DNA of 28,445 nt from Basidiobolus ranarum (GCA_040143965.1 JASJQH010000115.1:1-28445), one strand, 5' to 3'; positions 16,670 through 26,854 are shown, counted from the stretch's first letter. Numbers and translations are program-made. Notes: generated by a model not told the origin, from the sequence alone.

Positions 16670-19600
16670 ATGGATCCAAGCTTAGAACAAACCTTTAGCG
16701 TTCAAGATTTATACAAGTAATATTTTCAACTCTACATTTTTTTACGAAAGGTTTAAATATGTGTACTGATTAAATATTATAAATCAAAGAACTACCGTAG
16801 AGCTAGATAAAGAGCTCCGTAATGTTCTTCGCCAAAAAAATCCTTTTCACGATGAAGCCGTTATACTTCGCTCAAGGTAAAATTATTTCACCAAAAGTGT
16901 GGGAGATCTCTAGTTTTACTAATACCTGAGTAACTTTTACAGAATCAAGACTTTATATGAACAGATCGTCTTTATGGATTATGAATTTGCCACTTTAAAA
17001 GAGGTGGAAATTAATTTATGGAAGACAGTTTTTTATAAGGTTATTGAGGATTATCGTAGGAAATTACGTCATGTAAGTTTCCCTTAAGGATTTTTTGGTG
17101 AATAGATATATGAATACTTATTTTCATTCAGATTTCCAGCGAACGTACAAAGTCTTCCGAATTGAAAAGAGTAAAAAATTCGTTTCGTTCATTTCTTCAA
17201 GAAGCAGCTGGATTCTATGTTTCATTCAAGCAAAAGCTTGCAACCGATTTTCAGCTATGTTTACCTCAAACCTTTTTAAATAAGGCTCTCTTATTTGGTA
17301 TGTATTTTTCTCTTTCGTTTACTCTATATACACTATATATATATATGCATACTTAAGTTTGTTGTTTGTAGACATCCAACCTGAAAGTCTTGTTGCCGAG
17401 AAAACTAGGTCCAAGGCACTCTTTTCGTATCAACAAAGCTTGATCTATCTTGGAGATTTAGGTAACGTTTGCACTATTTGTATACATCAAATACTCTCAT
17501 ACTTATTTACATTATAAAACGTAAAAAGCCCGTTATAGAGAGATGTATACGGATCGTCAACAAAAAAATTGGTCTGCTGCTATTGAATATTACAACGAGG
17601 CTCTGGCTCTGGTGCCCACAAATGGTATATACAAAAGCAAATGATTTATCCAAAGTGTTGGGGTATTAAATGTATTCTATAGGTAACCCACACAATCAAT
17701 TGGCGGTTGTTTCTTCGTATTGTGGTGATGAGTTAGGCACCATATATCATTACTACAGAAGGTAACCGGCACATACTGAATCGTACATTTTTCGACGATA
17801 TACTAAGCGTTTTTTTTTAGTCTGGTCACCTCTCAACCTTTCCTTACAGCTAAAGAGAACATCGATTTGTTGTTTCAACGCAGTAAGAAAATCTATGATT
17901 CTTCTCCTAAATCCAGTGACGATGGGTATGTTTCGAGAAACTTATTGCCAAATGTCCGTGATAATGTTACTCAAATTCACTATGTTCAACTAACAGTGCA
18001 TCTAATGGAGTCGAGCGCTCTTCCTTGAGAAAGGGCAACAAAGTTGATGAAGGGGCGGTGAAAGGATTCATCAAAGAATATATCTATCTTCATGGTATTC
18101 TCCACATGAGGGCCGAGTACGTTGCGCATATTGCTTTTCACCTTGACGCTATTTTTACTAATCTATGTGGTTGTTATAGTCTGAACTCGTTTCCAGCATT
18201 CAAGGATTCGGTTATATCAAAGTTTAGGGAGTTGCTGGATAGTCGCTCATTTGATGCTGACCAGATCTTGGAGATCACTCTGATCAATATTGCTGCCCTT
18301 CATGTCTTCCGTCACTATAAGAACAACTCTGAGGACAAAAACACTAGCAGTACTACATTGCAAGCTTCTAGAAATGGTGTTTTGGAGCGTCATTTATACT
18401 TGCTAATCATAGAGATGTTCCAAGTTATGATGGATGTTGGTAGCAACGTTTTTGAAGTAATTGCTACCAAGCAAGCTGAGATTGAATCTAGCAGAGACCG
18501 TCCGGAGTTTCCTGCATGTGTTAAGCGAATCTTGCCCTCGGCACGTGTTAATGTCCAATGGATTATGAAAAACCTCAACCTTTATCAATTATCCTCTACG
18601 CAGGTTAGAAGGACCGCCGCTGAACGTGATACCATCCGTTCTTTCTGGCAGAGCTTCGTTACCTTCATGAATCACCTTCAAGTAAAGTTTGGTGGCACCG
18701 TTGTGAACCAAATTGCCAGTATGAAAGAGGATTTTGAAATCCAAGGGTTCATTGCTATTAAGCCTGAGATTGATATTTCCAACTGTTCGTTGGTCCGTCC
18801 CAAGTTGGATTCTCAAAGTGAGACCAAGTTAAGAGCTGTGTCTATGATTCATGACGCCAAAAAGCTCGTTGAACTCCAGGTAAGTGCCACTTGACGTGAT
18901 GATTGCTCACGATAAGTCATTAAATCTTGTATATTTAGATGGTGCCGCTCGCTTTTGATCCACAGTCGCCTATTCCGTTCTCATTTGATGAAAGTCGGGT
19001 ATTCGAGGAACCATCGAAAGACTCGGTGACTGCTGAAGAAACCCCCAGGATGTCCGATCCTATGGCAGCGGCTCTTGCGAGTGTTCCTGACCTGATTAGG
19101 AATATTACCTCATCCATGTATTCTTCAAGCGCCAGCCCTGGCTTCGGTTATGGATTTAAGGTGTCACAAGGATCATCATCTGATGAGGAGAACGAAAGTC
19201 TTCCCTTTGGTGCTCGTCCACGTCACAGTAAGAATAGTATTGTTGTTGGCTCAGGTCGTACAGCCAGATCATCGAACTCAACTCCGTACAACCAGAGTCC
19301 AGAGCTAACTCACGAGACTTTCGATCTCCATACAGATGCTCCAGTTGGTGTGAAGGCCTTAAACAACAATGAGGAGCCATGCTCAGCCAATGGAAAGGCG
19401 TTCAACTTGTGGAATCAATATGGACCAAAGTCTGTTTACGAAAGCCGTCGATCAAGCTATAACAATTCGCCATCAGCTGTGGGTGCACCATTACCATCTG
19501 TTGGAAATAGCCTCAGTGGAACAAATGTTCCCACCCAAAACTCTTCCCTTGTCAATGAACAGTTTGGCGGCTACTCACCCTTCCCCCAACCAACTTGTAG

Positions 19601-20105
19601 TGAGCAGTATAGACGCGAAACGCCATCTGGCCTCGGCATTCTTACTGGAATACAATCCAAGGGCTTTGGGCTTGGAGGCTCAACATCCTATGATAAACCC
19701 AATGTTCAATCGAGTTCTCTCTTCTCAGGCTCTACTCACTCTGCGGGAAACAGCCGCACAAATTCTTTTTCACTTTTAGGACAACACTCCTATATTGAGC
19801 CTAACAATAGTAACTATGAGTCGTCTAATTCCTTATTCTCGGAATCTATGGGAATGCCATCCTTCGATGCGACCACTTCCCCCGTTGATGGACAACCTGG
19901 TAAAACCAAGTCTCCCATTTGTCCACCTCCTGGATTTAGTACGTCTAGTTATAGAGATCACCCTTCCGATCGTTCACGTGGTACCGGAAACAATGATAGC
20001 TACTTTGGGTATCCGCCATATCGCTCATCTTCTTTGGATGCGCAGAGCCATTACTTCAATGGTATTCTAAACAGCGGCGTAGCTACCACAGACCAGTATC
20101 GATAA
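16670..20105 (+). CDS. SMG7: SMG7/EST1-like 14-3-3/TPR protein (NMD or telomerase factor)
   Basis: Ten exons: 16670-16716, 16790-16876, 16943-17072, 17132-17297, 17372-17461, 17529-17624, 17683-17761, 17821-17925, 17997-18879, 18939-20105; 949 aa. The N-terminal half has the EST1/SMG5-7 14-3-3-like TPR fold: INLWKTVFYKVIEDYR, SLIYLGDLARYRE, AAIEYYNEALALVPTNG and NPHNQLAVVSSYCGDELGT. Lys77 and Arg175 sit where human SMG7 has Lys66 and Arg163, which bind phospho-UPF1. A helical domain follows to about residue 560. The last ~390 residues are Ser/Asn/Gly/Pro-rich and look disordered, with PPGF-type segments. No PIN nuclease domain follows, so it is not SMG6. SMG7 recruits decay factors in nonsense-mediated decay, while EST1 relatives serve telomerase; sequence alone cannot separate these. 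Exon 6 is taken to start after AAAAAG at 17528 because this restores DLARYRE; two nearer AGs would lose it. Confidence 0.85.
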
Positions 20106-20596
20106 GTTAGCAATTTATTGAACAATTCGAATAACCAATTTCTGACATGATTGTCGTCCGAGGAAAAATCGGCGTTTCGAGACGGTTTCCGTTCTCAACT
20201 CAATCAATTACTTGACCATCGAAACGGGATTCTCCTCTAAGCCACGCTTTGTAACTCTCCACCGAAACGAAACCCATCTACTTTTCTCATTCAACCATTT
20301 AAAAAATCCCAAAAAAAGGACTATGTTGATGATGTAGGATCACCTGATCACTGATCACACTGAATGAACCCCAATATGTTAGTCACTGTGAGCCATTCAA
20401 TATTTAGTATTTGCGTTGTGAATGAGGCCTTTATCCCCTTGATTTAAATGAGCCAAGTTGGGTGGAACTAAGGTGCAATAAATAATGTTCCCTTGAGGAT
20501 TCTTGTATCATGCCGTTAGTGGTTTATTTTCCAATAGTCTAAGGTAGTATGAATATGAGTATAAATATGGATATGAAGTAGGGAGAAGGGTGGCGT
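20106..20596. other. Intergenic region between convergent 3' ends
   Basis: This lies between the SMG7-like gene (+) and the DUF5522-type gene (-). Candidate polyadenylation signals on opposite strands, AATAAA at 20477-20482 (+) and 20523-20528 (-), are only 40 bp apart, so the two 3' UTRs may nearly meet. A GATCA-rich stretch lies near 20339-20361. No gene is visible. Confidence 0.6.
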
Positions 20597-20985
20597 CTAC
20601 CACTCTGTATTTTTCTTGTTGGCTTGTTTTTCCAAGCGCTTCTCCTGGATTATTTGTTTGATTTTATCCTTCTTTCCAACGTTTTCAAATTCATAAGGAC
20701 AGTGTCGACACGTATTTCCACAACAGTAACCACGTTTCAAGTGACCGAAGGTAGTAAACACGGTATATCCTGTCGCTGGATCCTTATATGTAGGCTGTTC
20801 ATTCTAGAATAAAAGCGGTGGTTAGTCTAGCTTACAGTGAATTCAAGTCGACATTTGCTTACTTCAACAGCTTTTTGGTGTTCTTTCATATACACTGCTA
20901 CAGCAGGATCTACAGCCTCGGTTGTTAAAGCTCTAACTGTCATAGTTCTAGAAAGCAAACCGACAGTCGTATGCCTTAAACTCAT
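20597..20985 (-). CDS. Small DUF5522-type Cys-rich protein, probably mitochondrial
   Basis: Two minus-strand exons, 20863-20985 and 20597-20803, separated by a 59-nt intron (donor GTAAGC, acceptor TTCTAG), give 109 aa. The second exon carries the hallmark of a small conserved family that I recall as DUF5522: YKDPATGYTVFT, HLKRGYCCGNTCRHCPYEF. Conserved Cys68, Cys69, Cys73 and Cys76 with His62 and His75 could bind a metal, but to my knowledge the biochemical function is unknown. The N-terminus (MSLRHTTVGLLSRTMTVRAL) is basic, hydroxylated and without acidic residues, like a mitochondrial targeting sequence; a second in-frame Met at codon 15 could give a shorter form. The C-terminus is Lys-rich (KKDKIKQIIQEKRLEKQ). 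AATAAA on the minus strand is at 20523-20528. I am sure of the exon structure and fairly sure of the family. Confidence 0.82.
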
Positions 20986-21423
20986 ATTTATGTGGAGGAA
21001 TGAGTTTTCAAATTCATCCCCCTATCTCATTTTTTTCCCTCTCTGAACCTCTCAACTATATACCTCTTGCCAATAGTGGAACCTTATGCGATCTCTACGT
21101 TGATTGGATGGATAAATTAAGCGGGGAGTCATGGGAATTATCGGTGGGAATTCAAATGTGAATTATTGATATCATTAATTATTCCGAGCTTGTTTCAGAT
21201 TAGTTGGGACATTCAAGTTGCACACTACAATTGATTGTATTAGAGTTTCTTTTCAATAATTATAATGACTCTGAGGAGAAACGCATGCGAGGGTGAAGTG
21301 ATATTGTAGTAGATTTAAATAAAGTACATTCGATAGATGAGAGGGGGGGGCTAAGGTTAGGGTTAGGGAATGATCGTAACTACATAGAATCTGGTGCTGA
21401 TTTCATATCTTTCGCGCTGCTTT
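20986..21423. other. Intergenic region upstream of the DUF5522-type gene
   Basis: This holds the 3' flank of the UBE2S-like gene and the promoter of the DUF5522-type gene, both on the minus strand. It contains a G-tract followed by a telomere-like repeat at 21353-21368. No gene is visible. Confidence 0.6.
21353..21368. repeat. Short telomere-like (TTAGGG) repeat
   Basis: The plus strand reads AAGGTTAGGGTTAGGG directly after a run of eight Gs. This is about two and a half telomere units, too short for a telomere end, and it lies inside the chromosome between two genes. Confidence 0.8.
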
Positions 21424-22194
21424 TTACAATCTTTTTAGGGTTTTCTTTTTTTTATCATTTTTCTTTTCCACTTTCTTGATGATTTCTGGGTTAGAGGTGG
21501 AGGTAGTTTCCTCACTTTTTTTGGCATGAATACTGGTCATTAATTTGGCATGTTTGGCGTAATCATCATATCTTTCCAACAGTAATTTCCCTGCTTCTTC
21601 GTTTAACGCTGACTCGGGATTGGGGTAAATCAATAGACATTTTACTGTCAACAGAATGTGTGCGATACCAAGATCTGGGCTCCAATCCTTTTTAAGAGTG
21701 TTAACGCACACTTCTCCAGAGGCTGATACATTAGGGTGAAATATCTTGGTTTGAAAGTAACCTGTATGTGAATATCGTGTTAGTAAACGAACAAATCATA
21801 TACGATCAAGACCTTGAATTACTGACATTTTGGTGGACTATTAGGGAAGTCATTGCTCATAGCCAACTTCACCTTAAAGTGTCCTTTTTCGTAGGGGGTT
21901 CCCTCTAAATAAAAATACGGAGGTTAGACTGAATAATAAAGAAATTCGTACAAGATAACCGTACCTGGACCGTAAATCCAAGCTTGTACATCACAAATGT
22001 TGTCATCGTTGATGATAAGTTTGACACCTTCTAAAGGAGTTGTTTGAATGGTTTGAATTTCTTTAGCAATACGCTTAATAGCGGAGGGGGAAATACTTTC
22101 GGCAGCCAACTTGAGTTCAGTAAAAGTGTTAACAACAACAATCTCCAACAGTTTAGAAAGAAAAGAATACTAGCAAAATGGGAGTACTTACCAT
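21424..22194 (-). CDS. UBE2S: UBE2S-like ubiquitin-conjugating enzyme (APC/C chain elongator)
   Basis: Four minus-strand exons: 22192-22194 (ATG alone), 21965-22109, 21827-21904 and 21424-21761; 187 aa. UBE2S extends Lys11-linked ubiquitin chains on APC/C substrates in mitosis. The UBC core matches UBE2S throughout: [37 protein letters not shown], then [13 protein letters not shown] with catalytic Cys94 (human Cys95), and [21 protein letters not shown] Lys-rich tail follows and the protein ends TLKRL, matching the LRRL end of human UBE2S that docks on the APC/C. The start was chosen because ATG at 22194 is followed at once by GTAAGT, and splicing to 22109 gives [18 protein letters not shown], which aligns with the human N-terminus within one residue. 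An alternative acceptor at 22143-22144 would give a longer N-terminus. The third intron uses the weaker donor GTCAGT. The family is very secure. Confidence 0.9.
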
Positions 22195-22588
22195 GATATG
22201 AGTATTTTTCAAGGATATATATTGAACAAATTGTCTATACCGTCAAGGTAACAAGTGTGTTGCTTGGCTTTCTTCCTTCTACTTTTGTATCGCATGTATA
22301 GATAGTCAAAACAAAACAAGGTGAATGAATGATCAGCCAATCATGATGATCTTTTCGTTTACTAATTCTAAATAAACAACCGACCAGAATCTTGTGGAAT
22401 CTTAACCGTTGTATGAGATATTTTCCGTTAAAACTCCATCATTTCATCGCCATCTTTTCAATATTTAATATGATCGTAAATGACTCCGAAAACATTTCAA
22501 GGATCAATTCAAGTGTTAAGCATTTATTCTGTATGCGTCTTAAAATTGGATTTAAACTAATCCACGAATCTAACTCCGATTGAAAATT

Positions 22589-22633
22589 TTCATTCAGCAC
22601 ACTTGATCCAGAGAAAAAAGTGTGCTGAGTGAA
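22589..22633. repeat. Inverted repeat with 16-bp arms (hairpin)
   Basis: The left arm TTCATTCAGCACACTT (22589-22604) pairs with AAGTGTGCTGAGTGAA (22618-22633), with a single G-T pair, around a 13-nt loop. It stands alone in non-coding DNA about 400 bp upstream of the UBE2S start. Confidence 0.85.
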
Positions 22634-23148
22634 TAACTTCCTGCTAGATTACACATTAACAACCCAACTCTCTACAAGATTTCAAGGTTTGTTTCATATG
22701 CAAAGTGATGTATATTCCAGACGATCTCGAATTCTCCTTTTAATGAGTTTCATCGGATGCCACTAATGTCATGTAGATCACAAATACTTGCGCCTAATTC
22801 AAATTAATCTATGCCTGCTTTATGCTGCACACAACAGTTTAGGTAGCATATATCTGTTGAGCGCATTGAATGAAACCCGTGTATAACAACTCTACCTAGT
22901 GTGGTAGAACGATGAGCTAAATTCTGTTCTACTTTGAAACAAAAGTGATCGAAACCTTGTATCACCAAAGCGCTCCTTTATTATTCTGCTTCGATCATTT
23001 TCATCAAAGTGTTCAAAATACTGACGTAAGATATATGGTTGTACTCTACGCTCTCAACCTGTCAATGAATGAGCTTTGAGAGCACTACCTCTCACAGCTA
23101 ACTAATATCGAACCCCGACAACGTATATTGCCTCCAGTGCATAGGACA

Positions 23149-23730
23149 ATGGCTACGGGTATTCCATCTTCCTCGGTTAATGAGAGTGGATTTTTTTATC
23201 CAGTTTATAGCATCTATCTTTTGTTGGACGTAGAACCATCATCGATTAGCTCATCATTACTTGGCAATAGAAGTGTTCAAGTCTGGGTTTCGGAAAACCT
23301 AACCAAACATGATGTGCCATGATTAGACAGATAAGGCTGTTTATGACCGAGTAGAACTATCTAATCCATGTGAGTTGGGTGAATGTATCTCATACATCAC
23401 AAAAATAGCCAGGTATTGTAATTGGTGCACTATGTTCTGAACTTCACGTTTATTACACGTAATAAATCAAATTAAGGTTCGGGTTTGCACTAAATCGCGT
23501 GAGGTAGATGTCTGGAATGTATATTCAAAACCCGTATCGCTACTTCCAAAACAAGACGAACTACTGAGCACCCCCAATGTTTTTAAAGAAGAGTTTCAAA
23601 CGAGCCAAGGTAACAGTCATTCAAACAATAAAGAGCAACCAATCAAATTGAAGATCGAATGATTGTTACCCCGATTTGAGTTATCATTGCTCAAATATAT
23701 CGTCATTTACTTCCTAAATATAAGCTTTGA
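23149..23730 (+). other. Possible unrecognised gene, exons not fully joined
   Basis: Protein-like open stretches lie close together on the plus strand. One runs from the ATG at 23149 to about 23280. One runs from about 23327 to 23412, with a preceding CCTAACC branch-like site and GATTAG acceptor. One runs from 23477 to 23609 and contains REVDVWNVYSKPVSLLPKQD. The last is followed by a good 71-nt intron (23610-23680, GTAACA to TTTGAG) that leads in frame to a final IAQIYRHLLPKYKL and a stop at 23728-23730. I could not find one splice pattern that keeps frame between the second and third stretches, and no family is recognisable. It may be a real small gene with a junction I missed, a decaying gene, or chance. 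Confidence 0.25.
23609..23670. repeat. Inverted repeat with 14-bp arms
   Basis: GGTAACAGTCATTC (23609-23622) pairs with GAATGATTGTTACC (23657-23670), with one G-T pair, around a 34-nt loop. It lies almost exactly within the candidate intron 23610-23680, so the 5' splice site would be paired near the 3' end. Confidence 0.8.
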
Positions 23731-24146
23731 TTTACGAGTTATTATGTTTGTTTGGAGCGGTTGATTGGTGTGAAGATGGTAGATATTCTAAAACAACACA
23801 AATATGCAATCAGTAAGCTAACCTCAAACTGACTGGCCTTATGTATGAAATAGATTGTGGTCTTGATTTAGTCCAATCATTATTATTGCATTTGACTATC
23901 GAAAGTATATATGGCTGTCTTGTAGCTGTAACCCCTAATCTTTCCCTATAACTATCTTGAATCTCGCTCCAATATATCCAGCAATACCATTTCTTTCTTC
24001 TTCCTATAACGTGCTTGATAGAGACTACCAACCGCCGCCCACTTTCCCCATTCTCTAACATCGTTTCGAAACTGTTTGTCGATCCGAATATCACCCACCC
24101 GAAAAGCCTCCATTAGTTTCTGATAGCCTTGAGCTGACTTACAATC

Positions 24147-26854
24147 ATGGCAGATAATAACAGCACCGACAACATGCAAGTCGCGTCGTTTGTTTCGTCT
24201 TTGATCTTTAATATAGCCATCGCGGCAGTATTGTTCCTTGTGTTCACACTAGTTCGACATAGCGATAATAGTGTATATGAACCTCGAACATACATGGTCG
24301 AAGAAGATAAACGACCACCAAAATTAACGAAATCACCTATATCATGGATTGTAAACGTATTCAAAACCAAAGATCGGGTACTACTGCAGCGTGTCGGTCT
24401 AGATGCTTTCATGTTCCTGCGATTCATGCGGACGAGTTTCTTTTTGTTCCTCATTTACACTGTGTTCGGCTATGCTATACTATTTCCTTTAAATGCGGTT
24501 AGTCCAACGGAAGGTAAAACCGAAATTTTAAGATTCGGTACTGGTAACGTCCTAGATCACAAAAGACTATGGGGTCATGTTGTTTTGAATTTCTTCTTCA
24601 TCGGTAGGTTTTTCTTGGTTTTATTTGATATCATACACCATGTTAATTTTGTATCTGACATTCAGGCCTTGCTCTGTATCTAATATATCGCGACTCGCGG
24701 GAATATATTCATTTACGTCAAAGGTACATGATGAGTACTGACCATCAGAACAGTCCTATGGCATCTACAATCTTGGTTACTGGAATCCCACACGACACCA
24801 ATAATATTCAGACATTACAAGAGATGTTCGATGTGTTTCCTGGCGGAGTTCGACACATTTGCATAAATAGGAACATTGGGAAGCTAGAGAAAGACATCAA
24901 CAATCGTACCAGTATACTCGGAAAGCTTGAATCTGCTGAGACCAAGCTTATCAAAGCAGGAATGAAAGATCCCAGCAAACCACCTCAACGACCCACACAT
25001 AAAACTGGGTTCATCCCTTGCTGCGGCGAAAAGGTGGACTCTATAGAATACTACCGCGAGGAATTGGCTCAATTGAATCAAGTAATCGTTATGAAACAGA
25101 AAAATCTGGATCAGTACACCCCTGAATCATCTGCCTTCATCACCTTTAACAATCAGCTTGCCGCGCATTTGGCTGCTCAGTCATTGGCCCATAACATGCC
25201 ATTGGCTATGGAAGCTAAATATGTAGAAGTGAGCCCTGACGATGTGGTATGGGGTAATTTAGGGATGTTTTCTATCGAACGTTCAATTCGCAAAATCATA
25301 GCACTCGCTATGGTCATTGCACTGGTTATCCTTTGGTTCATCCCCACAGCCTTCGTTCAGAGTATTGCTAATCTGGACACATTGACAAAGTTCATCCCTT
25401 TCCTTAGTGTCATCGACAGTTGGCCCGCATCTGTTAAGGGTATCATAACTGGTGTTTTGCCCTCAGTGGCATTGGCCATATTAATGGCTGTTCTACCAAT
25501 GATATTACGAGCACTGATCAAATTCGAAGGAACAGTAAGACACTCGGATATCGAACTATCATTGATGAACAAGTACTTCTTTTTCCTGGTCGTCAACGTG
25601 TTTTTTGTTACTCTGGTATCCGGGCCTATTTTCAATGTTATCGAAAAGGTTATAAATGGAAATTTCGACCCAGCAGAAATAGCTACTACTATAAGCTCGA
25701 ATCTACCGAAGGCATCAGTTTTCTTTATCTCTTACGTTCTATTGCAAACCTTTATTGGAGCAAGTAAAGAGATCTTGCAGGGGGTTCCACTCGTATTGCG
25801 ATATGTCATGAGATTTGTCTTGGCTAGTACTCCCCGTAAACTGAGTGCTCTCGAGTCACTTCCTGGATTTGTTTGGGGAACATCCTTCCCTCAACACACT
25901 TTGATCTTTGTAGTTGGTAAGTAAATGACAATCTTTAATTGAAACGAGTATATCTTAATAATCTCTCAATTTTCAGGCATTGCATTCGCTACAATTGCAC
26001 CTATTCTCTTGCCTTTCATTGCCGCTTATTTTGGATTGTATTACTTGGTATATTGCCATCAATTCCAGTATGTATATGGAAGTAACACTGCTCAAACTGG
26101 TGGACTCTTTTATCCTCGTGCTGTCAACCATATGTTCACTGGTATCTACATATTTCACGTATGTGTACTATGTCAGTTCTTCATTGCCCAGGCTTATGCT
26201 CAAGGAATCGTTCAAGTGGTACTCTTGATTATCACCATCATCGTCAATATTTTTGGAAAGCGTGGATTCTCGCCTTTACTAAAATACCTGCCCCTGAATA
26301 TTGCTGTGGACCCAACTCCACTCGGTCTTACAGAAGGAAATATGGCGTATAAGAAGGAGAGCTCTCCACAAACACAGCCCGGAGATGTTGACCTTGAAAG
26401 ACAAGGGTTCATTGATAATAGTGAAACGCCAGTTGGTTATCAACCCAACATACCAAATGGTGAAAAACACGAAGCAAATAATTTTAACAGCAATGTAACA
26501 CAGGCCAACGGGGGAGCAAATCCACCCGTTAACTTTGTTTCTGCCAAGCATGAGAAACTTAGTATTCCTAATTCATCGGCCAATTCACACACTTCGAGTA
26601 CCCGCAGAAAGGCTTTCTCGTTCTCAGTGCATGATGGTGCCAATGAAGTTTACCTTCATCCGGCGTTAAGAGATCCAGTACCTACAGTTTGGATTCCTCA
26701 AGACTCAGTTGGACTATCTGATCGGGAGGTTTTCGCTATGGACAAGCAGCTAATACCTGCAACTAATGAAGGAGCACACATTGACGAAGCAAAAGGACAC
26801 ATCGTGCTAACTAAGCACGATGGACCCCCAAATGTAGTTCAGAGTGAGGAATAG
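24147..26854 (+). CDS. CSC1: CSC1/OSCA/TMEM63-family mechanosensitive cation channel
   Basis: Three exons, 24147-24603, 24666-25916 and 25977-26854, give 861 aa. The family forms osmotically or mechanically gated, calcium-permeable channels in the plasma membrane or endomembranes. Order of parts: a short N-terminus and first membrane helix (residues about 15-36), two further helices before residue 170, a cytosolic RNA-recognition-like domain (STILVTGIP through FITFNNQLAAHLAAQSLAH, about 190-340), then the channel core from about residue 355 with many helices, and a polar cytosolic tail of roughly 150 residues. Core signatures: LSLMNKYFFFLVVNVFFVTL, TPRKLSALESLPGFVWGTSF and IAPILLPFIAAYFGLYYLVY. 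Both introns are phase 1 with CAG acceptors. AATAAA is at 26897-26902. The gene diverges from UBE2S. The family is certain; which paralogue (CSC1, RSN1 or PHM7 type) is not resolved. Confidence 0.92.

Larger units (their letters stand above)
22195..24146. other. Two-kilobase region between divergent genes, mostly unexplained
   Basis: This lies between UBE2S (-) and the CSC1-like gene (+). It contains a 16-bp-arm hairpin at 22589-22633, possible unrecognised plus-strand exons between 23149 and 23730, and a second hairpin at 23609-23670. Other open frames, such as 22392-22583, have no supporting feature. It is long compared with the other gaps in the window. Confidence 0.5.

Noticed and set aside
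21345-21370. Chromosome end or subtelomere
   Set aside because: There are only about two and a half TTAGGG units, flanked on both sides by conserved single-copy genes.
23100-23130. A tRNA on the minus strand (GGTTCGAT near 23110)
   Set aside because: The flanking bases do not form the T-arm stem, and there is no A box or acceptor stem at the right distance.
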